NCBI RefSeq assembly: GCF_000160135.1
Contig: NZ_GG729934.1
Coordinates: 376,499 to 440,498 of the forward strand
DNA: 64,000 nt
Origin: Oribacterium sp. oral taxon 078 str. F0262
GTDB taxonomy: Bacteria; Bacillota; Clostridia; Lachnospirales; Lachnospiraceae
Direction: 5' to 3'
Shown in pieces: positions 39,742 through 48,272 of this stretch (positions are counted from its first letter, which is position 1; the number at the start of each line of letters is the position of its first letter). The position numbers and the translations under genes were made by a program. The notes beneath the pieces were generated by a model. It saw only the letters and a program-made list of their open reading frames with translations, was not told the DNA's origin and did no database searches.

Positions 39742-40033
39742 ACTTTCTGTTCTTCTCCTCCTTCGCAGGCTTATACAGCACGATCTTTCTCCCGATCAGC
39801 TGCACAATTTCGGAATGAGAGCGCTCTGCCAGCGTCTCCGCGAGCTCCATCGGATCATCCTCACAGTTTTTCAGAATCTGGATCTTGATCAGCTCATTCT
39901 TTTCGATATTTTCGGAGAGCGACTGGAGAAATTCCGCAGTCAGCGAATTTTTTCCGATTGAAAGAGCCGGGGACAATCCCATCGCGGCACTCTTTAAAAG
40001 CGCCCGGTGCTTGCTGCTTTTGATATATTTCAT
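39716..40033 (-). CDS. yhbY: YhbY/CRM-domain RNA-binding protein
   Basis: The 105-residue protein matches the CRM fold throughout: LKSAAMGLSPALSIGKNSLT, then ELIKIQILKNC, and the C-terminal IVQLIGRKIVLYKPAK. Such proteins bind pre-50S ribosomal particles. Its ATG overlaps the obg stop as ATGA and its end overlaps nadD. Confidence 0.93.
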   Translation of the reverse strand: MKYIKSSKHRALLKSAAMGLSPALSIGKNSLTAEFLQSLSENIEKNELIKIQILKNCEDDPMELAETLAERSHSEIVQLIGRKIVLYKPAKEEKNRKYEAGTGRS

Positions 40034-41358
40034 TCCTCCTCCTTCTCGGATGCGGGGAAATCATCCCCCTCGCTGTCCAGATATTCAAACTCGTGCCCGT
40101 AGATCCGGATACTGTCCCCTTCCTTGAGTCCCATCCGCTTCAGTCTCTTGATGATTCCCTGCTCCTCCATAAAGCGCTGGAAGAAGGCAAAGCCCTTCTC
40201 GGACTCCAGATTGGTATAGCCGAGCATCTTCTCGATCTTCGGGCCCTCCACCGTGAAAAATCCCGGCTTCGGATTTCCATACTCCAGCGGGAGCAGCTCC
40301 TCATTTCCGATCGAAGAGAGGTCAAACTCACTCTCATAGACCCTTCTCTCTCTTCCGGCCCTCTCAAGAAGCCTCCAGGCCGCCTCCAGGAGCTCCCCGA
40401 TCCCGGTATTCGCCGCCGCGGAGATCGGCAAGACCTCCATCCGATCCCCGTATTTTTCCCTGAGGATATCGAGGCGCTCCCTCTCCTCCTCCGCCGAGAG
40501 GAGATCGACCTTATTCGCCGCGATCAGCATGGGGCGCTTAAGGAGATGCTCATCATAGCTTCTCAGCTCCCTCCGAAGCGTCTCGATATCCGCTGCGGGA
40601 TCCCTCCCCTCCGTGCCGGCGAGATCCACGACATGGATCAAGACACGGCAGCGCTCAATATGCCGGAGAAACTGATATCCGAGGCCGACTCCCTCCGAAG
40701 CTCCCTCGATGAGCCCGGGGATATCCGCCATCACAAAGCTTCTGTCCCCTCTAAGTCCGACGACGCCAAGCTGCGGCGTGAGCGTCGTGAAATGATAATT
40801 CGCGATCTCGGGCCGGGCATTGGAGCACATGGAAAGGAGAGAGGACTTCCCCGCATTGGGAAAACCCAAAAGCCCCACATCCGCGATCACGCGAAGCTCA
40901 AGCCGCAGCCAAAGCTCCCGCGAATCCTGCCCCGGCTGCGCATATTTCGGAGCCTGCATGGCGGGCGTCGCAAAATGCATATTGCCGAGTCCGCCCTTCC
41001 CGCCTCTTAAGAGAAGAAGTCTCCTGTTTTCCCCGCTCATATCCGCGATGATCTTTCCCGACTCATCCTCTCGAAGTATCGTCCCCTCCGGGACGCGGAT
41101 CACGAGATCTCTCCCGCTCCTCCCGTGCATCCTCTTTCCTCCGCCCTCCCGGCCGGGCTCTGCGGTATATTTCCTTTTATGCCGGAAATCCTCCAGCGTA
41201 TTGAGGCCGGAATCCACCTCAAATATGATGTCTCCGCCCTTTCCGCCATCTCCCCCGTCGGGCCCGCCGGCGGGCACATAGAGCTCTCTCCGAAAGGAAA
41301 CATGGCCGTCCCCTCCCTTTCCGCTCTTTACAAAAATTTTCGCAGTATCGGCAAACAT
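40030..41358 (-). CDS. obg: GTPase Obg (CgtA), ribosome assembly
   Basis: From the ATG at 41358 (GGGAGG upstream) the 442-residue protein has three parts. They are the glycine-rich Obg fold (about 1-158, GGDGGKGGDIIFE), the G domain with G1 GFPNAGKSSLL (about 167), G3 DIPGLIEGA and G4 NKVD, and a C-terminal OCT domain (about 340-430). Obg acts in late 50S assembly and links to the stringent response. A longer open frame to 41463 lacks conservation. It sits downstream of the rplU-rpmA terminator. Confidence 0.97.
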   Translation of the reverse strand: MFADTAKIFVKSGKGGDGHVSFRRELYVPAGGPDGGDGGKGGDIIFEVDSGLNTLEDFRHKRKYTAEPGREGGGKRMHGRSGRDLVIRVPEGTILREDESGKIIADMSGENRRLLLLRGGKGGLGNMHFATPAMQAPKYAQPGQDSRELWLRLELRVIADVGLLGFPNAGKSSLLSMCSNARPEIANYHFTTLTPQLGVVGLRGDRSFVMADIPGLIEGASEGVGLGYQFLRHIERCRVLIHVVDLAGTEGRDPAADIETLRRELRSYDEHLLKRPMLIAANKVDLLSAEEERERLDILREKYGDRMEVLPISAAANTGIGELLEAAWRLLERAGRERRVYESEFDLSSIGNEELLPLEYGNPKPGFFTVEGPKIEKMLGYTNLESEKGFAFFQRFMEEQGIIKRLKRMGLKEGDSIRIYGHEFEYLDSEGDDFPASEKEEE

Positions 41359-41510
41359 TTTTCCTCCCTGGGATCCGCTTAATCCGCCCTCTCCCGCCTT
41401 ACATTGCAAACCGCGCAGCATAGCGCAACACCACGCTGCAAAGAGCTCCCGTGCCGCCGGCAAGCTTGCCTCGCATTTCGCCGCTCGACGGGGATTAAGA
41501 TTATCACTAA

Positions 41511-41546
41511 CAGAAAAGACCCCACGCCGGAAAAACCGGCATGGGG
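41511..41546 (-). terminator. Terminator of rplU-rpmA
   Basis: On the minus strand CCCCATGCCGG, loop TTTTT and CCGGCGTGGGG are followed by TCTTTTCTG. The remaining part of the gap (41359-41510) shows no gene. Confidence 0.8.
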
Positions 41547-41561
41547 CCGCAGAATCAGGTC

Positions 41562-41825
41562 CTAGCTTGCTTCCTTCGGAAGAACGGAAACCTGCTTCCG
41601 GTCTCTCCCGAGTCTTCCGAATCTGACGACTCCGTCGACCTTTGCGAAAAGCGTAAAATCGTTTCCAAGACCGACATTCTGTCCCGGATGAATTCTGGTT
41701 CCATTCTGCCTGTAGAGCACATTGCCCGCCTTGACGAACTGGCCGTCCGCTCTCTTTGCACCAAGTCTCTTCGAATTCGAATCTCTACCGTTTTTGGTAG
41801 AGCCCATACCCTTATGATGAGCCAT
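41562..41825 (-). CDS. rpmA: 50S ribosomal protein L27, without N-terminal extension
   Basis: The 87-residue protein begins [20 protein letters not shown] and is otherwise a standard L27. Most Firmicutes L27 carry an extra N-terminal piece ending in a NLQFFA-like site that is removed by the protease Prp. Here it is absent, and no upstream in-frame codons encode it. The 27-bp gap to rplU also leaves no room for the prp gene that usually lies between. The L27 N-terminus reaches the peptidyl-transferase centre. The start is set by GGAGGGAAGGG upstream. Confidence 0.97.
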   Translation of the reverse strand: MAHHKGMGSTKNGRDSNSKRLGAKRADGQFVKAGNVLYRQNGTRIHPGQNVGLGNDFTLFAKVDGVVRFGRLGRDRKQVSVLPKEAS

Positions 41826-41852
41826 ATTCCCTTCCCTCCATCTGGAAACCGA

Positions 41853-42158
41853 TCAGGCGATCGAATCGATCTTCACCTCTGTGAAGAGCTGCCTGTGTCC
41901 GTTCTTCTTGTGATAACCGGTCTTTCTCTTATAGCGGTAGACGACGATCTTCTTTCCCTTGCCGTTCTTTGTCACGGTCCCGGAGACCTTGGCGCCTTCC
42001 ACATAGGGCTTTCCGAGCTTCAGGCTGCCGTCGTTCAATAAAAGCACCTGATCGAAGCTGATCTTCTCTCCTTCTTCGACCTCAAGCTTTTCCACGCGGA
42101 TCACGTCGCCTTCGCTGACCTTGTACTGCTTTCCGCCGGTAAGAATCACTGCGTACAT
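41853..42158 (-). CDS. rplU: 50S ribosomal protein L21
   Basis: The 101-residue protein, [19 protein letters not shown] to KIDSIA, is a complete L21 with the conserved [15 protein letters not shown] segment near the C-terminus that binds 23S rRNA. I start it at 42158, where AGGAGGTACC lies upstream; the open frame beyond is the untranslated leader. It is co-transcribed with rpmA, 27 bp downstream. Confidence 0.97.
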   Translation of the reverse strand: MYAVILTGGKQYKVSEGDVIRVEKLEVEEGEKISFDQVLLLNDGSLKLGKPYVEGAKVSGTVTKNGKGKKIVVYRYKRKTGYHKKNGHRQLFTEVKIDSIA

Positions 42159-42236
42159 TCCGAGGGTACCTCCTGTTCTTCTCTCGCTAGCTTTGGTGAG
42201 ACCCCGTGTCTGCTTGAACCTCGCTAAGCGGCATAC
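42159..42236 (-). promoter_or_regulatory. Possible L21 leader
   Basis: About 78 bases separate the predicted transcription start from rplU. They contain several short pairable segments (GCCGCTTAGCGAGG, AGCTAGCGAGAG). Firmicutes rplU genes commonly carry an autoregulatory L21 leader here; the match is by position, not a checked structure. Confidence 0.4.
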
Positions 42237-42242
42237 CGTTAT

Positions 42243-42271
42243 AACATAGCAACGATCCCCTTCTCTGTCAA
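42243..42271 (-). promoter_or_regulatory. Promoter of rplU-rpmA
   Basis: On the minus strand TTGACA (42266-42271), a 17-bp spacer ending in TTGC and TATGTT (42243-42248) form a strong ribosomal-protein-type promoter. Nothing else is seen between it and 42402. Confidence 0.7.
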
Positions 42272-42402
42272 TCCCTTTCTGAAATTTTAGTTCCCGCTCT
42301 ATCCTGAAGCTTATTTCCACTCCGAGAGGGTCCGGCGGATTTTAGTCCTTCACAAAATTTCACTTATCGGGCTGCAGCATTCCGCCCTGCCGTTTCTCTG
42401 GC

Positions 42403-44919
42403 TTAGTCCACGAGCCTTCGGTAGTAGGGATAGTTCGCGCTGACCTCTCCGACGGAGACATTGTTTCCCGTGGAATTTTCATGTATCGCGATCATATTGC
42501 CGTTCTTGCTCCACTCCAGGAACATGACAACATGGCTGTCTGCCCCGGTCCGGATGATGATGTCCCCGGGCATGAGATCCGAGCGGTTGATCTTTGTCCC
42601 CATCCCGACAAGCTCTGAGGTGCTGGAGACACGATTTAGATCCATGCCGAGCGCTGTCCAGTAGACCCACTGCACCCAGCCGGAGCAGTCCAGCCCCCGG
42701 AGAATTCTCCCGCGGTAATCGGCTCCGACCGGAGCGCCGAAGTGATTCCCCTCAAAGCCCTGGCAGGAGGCCTTGCCCCCCCAGTAATAGGGGATCTTCC
42801 CGACAGAATCGAGAGCCGTCCTGATCAAAGCTTTCCTCCTGTCACTCACCGTATCCGGAAGCTTGGAGAGATAGGAGGAGATCTCCTCCCCGGTGAGCGG
42901 CGCCTTCGGATCAAGGGTGGAGATGCTGAGCCCATAGCTTTGATACCAGTCCTCCGCGATCATTTTCTCCGCGGCGCCGATCTCCTCCTCGCTCCAGCCC
43001 TGCCAGGCGGGAGAAGCGTTTTCCCGGTCCGACTTTTCCATCGCGTCATCTGCGGAAATATCAATGCTCCTGAGGCCGTTCTTATCGGAGAAGCCGCGTA
43101 TGGTCACGCTCACATAGAGATCCACATGGCCCGGACAGTAGTTTTTGCTGTTCGGATCATCCGTCGCCGGCGTTTCACTCTTTGCCCCGGAGGAAGTGCG
43201 CTCGCTCTCCGGCGCCTTCCTGCTCTCCGCCCCTCTTGCGCTCTCCGCCTGTTTGGAGCCCTCTGTCTGCTTTGTACTTTCCGTCTGCTTCGAGCTCTCT
43301 GTCTGCTTTGTGCTCTCTGTCTGCTTCGAGCCCTCCTCCTGCTTTGTGCTCTCCGTCTGCCTCGCGCTTTCTGTCTGCTTTGCGCTTTCTGTCTGCTTTG
43401 CGCTCTCCGTCTGCCTTGTGCTCTCTGTCTGCTTCGAGCCTTCCTCCTGCTTTGTGCTCTCCGAGCTCTGGGTCTGACTCTCCGCCATAAGGCGGACCTT
43501 CGACTCTTTCCCTCTTTTCCCCTCCCCGCTGCAGAGAAGAGAGCGGGCCTTCGGAAGACCTCCCCGCGCGGAGAGTCTCACGGCCCCGCCCATGCCAAGC
43601 ACCATGACATCATTTTCTGTCGTCCCTGACTTCCCGGCTCCGGAGCTTGCGCTCTCTGTCTTTGCGGCGGAGCTGGATGGCTTCGCGGCGGAGGAGCTCT
43701 CTGCCTTTGACGATGGAGAGGAAGAGGAAGAGCTCTCCGCTCCGTTCCCCCCATCCTTTGCGGCGCTTTGAGAGCGGCTCTCGGAATTCAGTTTCCCCGT
43801 GCTTTCGGGAGAAGCTGCGGAGGAGGTACCGCTTCCGCTCCCGGACTCCGAGCTCGATTTCATATCTCCCGACTGCGCGCTCTCCGATCCTGCAGCGGAG
43901 GAGGAGCCTCCGTTATTCGGGAGGAAGTGGATCGATCTTCGCCCCTCCGCATCCGTCTCTCCGAACTGAACTCTGTACTCCTGTCCGTCCTTCGAGATAA
44001 TCTCCTCGGAGCCAAGCGTCGGCCTGCTCTGGGAATCCGAAGTGGACTCATACTCCGACGCCTCCCCCGATTCGGACTGCGCTCCGGAGACTCCCTCTGC
44101 CCTCTCCGTCGCGTTCCTGAGCTTCTTCCTCTCCTCCGCATCCCTCGCGGCATCCTGCTCGGCTTCCTCCCCCTCCTCTTTGGCGGAGCGGTGGATGCAG
44201 CCCTTGTCATAGTATACTGCCCCGATGGATACCTTGTAGGAGCGCGACTTCTCATAGAGCTCATTGCAGATTCTCTCAAAGCTCTGATAATCCCGGTAAT
44301 CGTGCTGGTAGCAGTAGACACTCGCAAGGGCCATGATATCCTTCACATTGGAGAATTCATTCACCCGGTTCCCGTCTCCGTCATAAAAGCTGAAATTCAC
44401 ATTCTTAAAATTCGGCACAAACCAGCTGTCCGGCTTATCCCGGTTCTGCCCTGCCGTCGGATTGTATTTTCCGAGCACCCTTCCGCTTGGGATGGAGAGC
44501 CGCTTTGCCATGTTGAGCGGACTGATGCCGGCGAGCTCATAGATCTCCGCAATATAGCGGGAATCCTCGGTCATAAGCTTTCGGTAGACCTTCCCCGCAT
44601 AGGAGTTCAGAACATCCGACTGATCCGCCCCCTCCGGGTAGAGATAGGCGAGATTCAGCTTGTCCATCGCGGCCTGAAAGCCGGGGTCCTCCGGGGCGGG
44701 CTCTCCCGCCGTCTCCTCCGCGGCCGAGCTCTCCGGCGGAAGCTCTGCCTCCCCCTCCGAGGAAAACGAAGGGGATGCGGGGGAAGCGGAAATCGGCGGA
44801 TAGGCCCTGGAAAAAAGGCCGGAGAGAAGCCCGAAGGCACTCATCAGAGCCGCCATCGTCCTCTGACTTCGAAGAATGCGCCAAAGCTTTTCCCCCTTAT
44901 TCCACTTTCCCAGACTCAT
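42403..44919 (-). CDS. NlpC/P60-family cell-wall hydrolase with long Ser/Thr/Gln repeat region
   Basis: The 838-residue protein has a signal-anchor near residues 20-40 (MAALMSAFGLLSGLF) and a conserved domain (about 75-260). A very long low-complexity region (about 270-620) follows, then another conserved part. The C-terminal NlpC/P60 cysteine peptidase domain (about 700-838) has the catalytic Cys in LDCSGWVQWVYW and the His in DSHVVMFLE. Such enzymes cut peptide cross-bridges in peptidoglycan. The repeat region includes about 15 six-residue units of the type KQTEST. It overlaps the pseudouridine synthase stop by four bases and ends the lspA-rluD operon. Confidence 0.88.
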   Translation of the reverse strand: MSLGKWNKGEKLWRILRSQRTMAALMSAFGLLSGLFSRAYPPISASPASPSFSSEGEAELPPESSAAEETAGEPAPEDPGFQAAMDKLNLAYLYPEGADQSDVLNSYAGKVYRKLMTEDSRYIAEIYELAGISPLNMAKRLSIPSGRVLGKYNPTAGQNRDKPDSWFVPNFKNVNFSFYDGDGNRVNEFSNVKDIMALASVYCYQHDYRDYQSFERICNELYEKSRSYKVSIGAVYYDKGCIHRSAKEEGEEAEQDAARDAEERKKLRNATERAEGVSGAQSESGEASEYESTSDSQSRPTLGSEEIISKDGQEYRVQFGETDAEGRRSIHFLPNNGGSSSAAGSESAQSGDMKSSSESGSGSGTSSAASPESTGKLNSESRSQSAAKDGGNGAESSSSSSPSSKAESSSAAKPSSSAAKTESASSGAGKSGTTENDVMVLGMGGAVRLSARGGLPKARSLLCSGEGKRGKESKVRLMAESQTQSSESTKQEEGSKQTESTRQTESAKQTESAKQTESARQTESTKQEEGSKQTESTKQTESSKQTESTKQTEGSKQAESARGAESRKAPESERTSSGAKSETPATDDPNSKNYCPGHVDLYVSVTIRGFSDKNGLRSIDISADDAMEKSDRENASPAWQGWSEEEIGAAEKMIAEDWYQSYGLSISTLDPKAPLTGEEISSYLSKLPDTVSDRRKALIRTALDSVGKIPYYWGGKASCQGFEGNHFGAPVGADYRGRILRGLDCSGWVQWVYWTALGMDLNRVSSTSELVGMGTKINRSDLMPGDIIIRTGADSHVVMFLEWSKNGNMIAIHENSTGNNVSVGEVSANYPYYRRLVD
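43245..43475. repeat. In-frame 18-bp tandem repeats in the NlpC/P60 gene
   Basis: Roughly 13 imperfect copies of an 18-bp unit encode Lys/Arg-Gln-Thr/Glu-Glu-Ser/Gly-X. The length is likely to vary between strains. There are no spacers, so this is not a CRISPR array. Confidence 0.85.
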
Positions 44920-45842
44920 GACATCCTCCTGAGCTTTTGCAAGAGCTCCTCAAAATAAGCCGGATATTCCGAATCAAATTCCATATATTTTCCGCTCACA
45001 GGATGGACGAAGCCGAGCAGCTTCGCATGGAGACACTGTCCCTCCAGGCGGAAGGGGCAGTGCCTCGGGCCATAGACCTCGTCCCCCAGCACAGGATGCC
45101 CTATGCTCGCCATGTGAACGCGGATCTGATGCGTTCTTCCCGTCTCCAGGCGGCATTCGACCAGTGTGTATTCCGAAAAGCGCTCCAGCACCCTGTAATG
45201 CGTCACGGCTTCTCGCCCTCTCTCCCAGTCGATCGCCTGCTTCTTCCGATCCCTCCGGCTCCGCCCGATCGGGGCATCCACCTTCCCTTCATCCTCCCGC
45301 ATTCTCCCGCATAGAATCGCATGGTAGCGCCTCGTGATCGTATGCTCCTTGAGCTGCTCCGCCAGGGCGCGGTGCGCTCTGTCCTTCTTGCATACCAGGA
45401 GAAGTCCCGTCGTATCCCTGTCGATCCGGTGAACGATCCCGGGACGAAGCACGCCGTTGATGGAGGAAAGCTCCGGACCCGGGCGCCCGAGCAGTGCATT
45501 GACCAGTGTCCCGCCGCTGTGTCCCGGCGCGGGGTGCACCACCATTCCCTTTGGCTTATTGACGAGCAAGAGCTCGCTGTCCTCATAGACAATGTCCAGG
45601 GGAATCTCCTCTGCTCGGATCTCCGTCGGCTTTTCCTCCGGGAAGCAGATGGAGATCTGCTCTCCCCCGCGCAGCCTCTTGGACGGCTTTTCGGCCTGCC
45701 CGTCCAGGAGCACTCTTCCCTCCCCGATCAGGCGCTCCGCATAGCTTCTGCTCAGAGAAAGCTCCGGGCGTTTGGAAAGATAGCGGTCCAGCCGCTCCCC
45801 GGCGCACTCCGCCTCCACCCTGATGCTTTCCGTCCCCGTCAT
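44916..45842 (-). CDS. RluD-family 23S rRNA pseudouridine synthase
   Basis: The 308-residue protein has an N-terminal S4 RNA-binding domain (about 10-75) and the synthase core, with catalytic Asp in HRIDRDTTGLLL (about 139) and the later GRTHQIRVHMASIGHP. It isomerises uridines in large-subunit rRNA. Start and stop both overlap neighbours by four bases (lspA upstream, NlpC/P60 downstream). lspA-rluD order is typical of Firmicutes. Confidence 0.94.
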   Translation of the reverse strand: MTGTESIRVEAECAGERLDRYLSKRPELSLSRSYAERLIGEGRVLLDGQAEKPSKRLRGGEQISICFPEEKPTEIRAEEIPLDIVYEDSELLLVNKPKGMVVHPAPGHSGGTLVNALLGRPGPELSSINGVLRPGIVHRIDRDTTGLLLVCKKDRAHRALAEQLKEHTITRRYHAILCGRMREDEGKVDAPIGRSRRDRKKQAIDWERGREAVTHYRVLERFSEYTLVECRLETGRTHQIRVHMASIGHPVLGDEVYGPRHCPFRLEGQCLHAKLLGFVHPVSGKYMEFDSEYPAYFEELLQKLRRMS

Positions 45843-46348
45843 TTTCCCCCTTTCTTTCTTCTCAGAAAATGAAAGTCCTCATCTCTGTAGACGAAAAGGA
45901 AGAGATAGATCATGAGCGCGCAGCCGCTCGTGACGTAGATGTCCGCGACATTAAAGACCGGGAAATTGATCGGCATGAAATAGATGAAATCGACCACATA
46001 TCCGTTTCTCATGCGGTCGATAAAGTTTCCGATGGCTCCGGAAAAGATGAGGAGGGAGCTCAGAAATAGAGGAAAATAACGTCTTTTTTCGGGAAGACGC
46101 CGAATCAGGCAGACAATCACAGAGAGCACCAGGACGGTGATGATGAAAAAAAGCATCCTCTGACCGCTCAGGACGCCGAAAGCCGCCCCCTCATTCTGCA
46201 CATAGAGAAGCTCCAGCACATGCGGGAGAATCGGGATCTCTCTCCCGGAAGAAAGGCTGCTTTTCGCAAGTCCCTTCGTGAGCTGATCCAGTGCGATCAA
46301 AAGAAGCGCCATGAGGGAAAAAGAAATTCCCTTTTTCTTTAAAAGCAT
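45839..46348 (-). CDS. lspA: Signal peptidase II (lipoprotein signal peptidase)
   Basis: The 169-residue, four-span membrane protein has the catalytic aspartates in GNFIDRMRNGYVVDF and FNVADIYVTSG, plus the N-terminal ALDQLTKGL motif. It cleaves lipoprotein signal peptides, such as those of the OadG-like protein and the D,D-carboxypeptidase in this window. It is followed by rluD with an ATGA overlap and preceded by aroB at 39 bp. Confidence 0.96.
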   Translation of the reverse strand: MLLKKKGISFSLMALLLIALDQLTKGLAKSSLSSGREIPILPHVLELLYVQNEGAAFGVLSGQRMLFFIITVLVLSVIVCLIRRLPEKRRYFPLFLSSLLIFSGAIGNFIDRMRNGYVVDFIYFMPINFPVFNVADIYVTSGCALMIYLFLFVYRDEDFHFLRRKKGGK

Positions 46349-46387
46349 GCTTTTCCTTTCTTAAAGACGAGTTTTTCCGGGAATGCC

Positions 46388-47479
46388 TCAGAGAGAGGAT
46401 CCCTCTCCCATCAAAGAGAGAAGGGCTTCCCTCATTCTCTCTTCGCTGAGTCCGTTCTCAATATAGGCTTCCCCGATCCGGAGAAGCAGTATGAAGCGAA
46501 TCCTTCCCCCGTCCATCTTCTTGTCCTTTTTTACGGAGGAGAGGATCTCTCCGATATCCATCCTGCGGAGCTTGACGGAAAGCCCGACCGCCTCCATCCA
46601 GTCCATAAGCTCTCTCTCCTCCTCCGGGCTCAGGGCAGCGGAGATCCTCTCCGCAAGGAGAGATCCGAAGGCGACGCACTGCCCGTGGCTGTACTGAAAG
46701 TCAGAGCAGCTCTCGATCGCATGTCCCAGGGTATGCCCGAAATTAAGGAGCCTTCGGATGCCTTCCTCCCTGGGGTCCTCCTCCACGATCTCCTTCTTGA
46801 TGCGGTCGCTCCGGTAGACGGTCTCCGCCAGGATCTCTTCGTCCCGGAGGAGGATCCCCTCTCTCTCCCGGATCAAAAAGTCATAATAATCCCGGTCCCG
46901 GATCAAAGCGTGCTTCATGACCTCTCCAAGCCCGGAGGCGTACTGCCTTTCATCCAGACTCCGGAGGACAGACATCGGACTGTAGACGAGGGAGGGCATA
47001 TGGAAGGCCCCCACCATATTTTTATAGCCCCGGAAGTCCACTCCCGTCTTCCCGCCGATCGCGGAATCCACCTGGGCGAGCAGCGTCGTCGGGATCTGGA
47101 GAAAGCGGATCCCTCTCAGATAGGTCGCCGCGGCAAAGCCCGTGATATCCCCGACGACTCCGCCGCCGAGCGCGAGAAAGAAGTCTCCCCGCTCTATGCC
47201 GTCCTCCACCGCCCTCTCGTAGATTCTCGATACGGCAGAAAGCGTCTTATTCTCCTCCCCGGCGGGAAGAACCAGGCTGTCCAATGCAGGGAAGCACTCC
47301 CTTAAGAGGGATAAAAGCTCCGAAAGATAGAGGGGCGCGACATTCTCATCCGTCACGATGACGGCCTTCCTCCCCTCCGGGGAGAGCGGACGAAGCGCCT
47401 CCCAAAGGGCCGAAAAGTCCTTCTCGATCCAGATCTCGTAGCTCTTTTTTCCTCCACAGCACAGCTCCAGCTTTCTCAT
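46388..47479 (-). CDS. aroB: 3-dehydroquinate synthase
   Basis: The 363-residue protein has the NAD-binding GGGVVGDITGFAAATYLRG, zinc ligands in GEVMKHALIRD and the later LLNFGHTLGHAIE. It makes dehydroquinate from DAHP, the second step of the shikimate pathway. I start it at 47479 with MRKLELCCGGKK. An earlier ATG at 47506 lies within a terminator hairpin. No other aro gene is adjacent; the context is lspA and sepF. Confidence 0.95.
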   Translation of the reverse strand: MRKLELCCGGKKSYEIWIEKDFSALWEALRPLSPEGRKAVIVTDENVAPLYLSELLSLLRECFPALDSLVLPAGEENKTLSAVSRIYERAVEDGIERGDFFLALGGGVVGDITGFAAATYLRGIRFLQIPTTLLAQVDSAIGGKTGVDFRGYKNMVGAFHMPSLVYSPMSVLRSLDERQYASGLGEVMKHALIRDRDYYDFLIREREGILLRDEEILAETVYRSDRIKKEIVEEDPREEGIRRLLNFGHTLGHAIESCSDFQYSHGQCVAFGSLLAERISAALSPEEERELMDWMEAVGLSVKLRRMDIGEILSSVKKDKKMDGGRIRFILLLRIGEAYIENGLSEERMREALLSLMGEGSSL

Positions 47480-47495
47480 GGAAACCCCCGGAATT

Positions 47496-47523
47496 GAAAA
47501 AGGCATACCCCAAAGGATACGCC
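47496..47523 (-). terminator. Terminator between sepF and aroB
   Basis: On the minus strand GGCGTATCC, loop TTTG and GGGTATGCC (one G-U pair) are followed by TTTTT. It ends 17 bases before the aroB start, leaving no visible room for a separate aroB promoter. Confidence 0.75.
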
Positions 47524-47550
47524 TCTGCCTGACTAAGTTTAGTTCCTGCC

Positions 47551-48054
47551 TTATCCTCGGACGTTCAGATCAGCGTTCCCGGACGAGAGCATGTTCTGGA
47601 AGTCTCCGGACAGCTCTACATTCTGCGGGGTAGCGATGAAGATGAAGTTGGAAATCTTTTGCAAGTTTCCGTTGAGTGCGTAGGATGCGCCGGAAGTAAA
47701 ATCGATGATCCTCTGGGCAAGCTCCAGATCCAGCTGTTCCATATTGAGCACTACAGCGGTGCCCTCCAGAAGATAATCGCAGATCTCACTGGAATCCTCC
47801 ATGGACTTCGGCTTGATCATGGTCACTTCCATATAGGGCTCCGTGTCCTCCGGCTGATTCTTCCTGCCTCCGCCGAAAAAACCGCCGAAACCACCGCCCC
47901 CCCTGCCGCTTCCGCCTCCGCCGCCGTAGGAGCTCCCATCCTGAGGATCATCATAGAACTGACCCTCTTCATCGTCAAAATAATTACCATCGTCCTGAGC
48001 GGCATCCTCCTGGGGCATCTTGAACGCCTTCATCACGTTGCTAAAAAAACTCAT
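47551..48054 (-). CDS. sepF: Cell division protein SepF
   Basis: The 167-residue protein has the N-terminal amphipathic membrane-binding helix (MSFFSNVMKAFKM), a Gly/Asp-rich linker (about 20-70) and the SepF core (about 75-165, starting MEVTMIKPKSMEDSSEICDYL). It tethers FtsZ filaments to the membrane. The linker is unusually Gly-rich. It is a single-gene unit with its own promoter and terminator, downstream of an HlyD-like gene. Confidence 0.95.
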   Translation of the reverse strand: MSFFSNVMKAFKMPQEDAAQDDGNYFDDEEGQFYDDPQDGSSYGGGGGSGRGGGGFGGFFGGGRKNQPEDTEPYMEVTMIKPKSMEDSSEICDYLLEGTAVVLNMEQLDLELAQRIIDFTSGASYALNGNLQKISNFIFIATPQNVELSGDFQNMLSSGNADLNVRG

Positions 48055-48106
48055 ACTCTGTTCTCCAAGTTTATCGGGAGGATCTCCCCTCCGTTTTTAT
48101 TTTTCG

Positions 48107-48140
48107 GATGAGGACTATCTCTCACCCCCGCTTCCTCATC
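48107..48140 (-). promoter_or_regulatory. Hairpin in the sepF leader
   Basis: Perfect 8-bp arms, GATGAGGA and TCCTCATC on the minus strand, enclose an 18-base purine-rich loop within the leader of about 110 bases. A second small GGAGAT-type hairpin lies nearer the start codon. There is no T tract. Confidence 0.45.
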
Positions 48141-48167
48141 TTGGCAGGATCGGTAGTAGTGAAACCT

Positions 48168-48195
48168 ATTCTAAACCATTTGAGCGTCTTGTCAA
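48168..48195 (-). promoter_or_regulatory. Promoter of sepF
   Basis: On the minus strand TTGACA (48190-48195), a 16-bp spacer and TAGAAT (48168-48173) lie 114 bp upstream of the sepF start. The gap upstream to 48272 contains no gene. Confidence 0.7.
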
Positions 48196-48272
48196 GTCGC
48201 GGAAATGCCGCTTTCCTGGCTTTTCCGGAAAAATACGAAAATCGAACAAAAATCGTAAGAAGCGCTTTTCGC

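Noticed and set aside
42159-42320. Upstream extension of L21 to 155 residues
   Set aside because: The extra part covers the promoter and leader; L21 homologues begin at MYAVI, which has AGGAGG upstream.
43145-43490. Regular short repeats that might suggest a CRISPR array
   Set aside because: The 18-bp units have no unique spacers and stay in frame within the NlpC/P60 gene.
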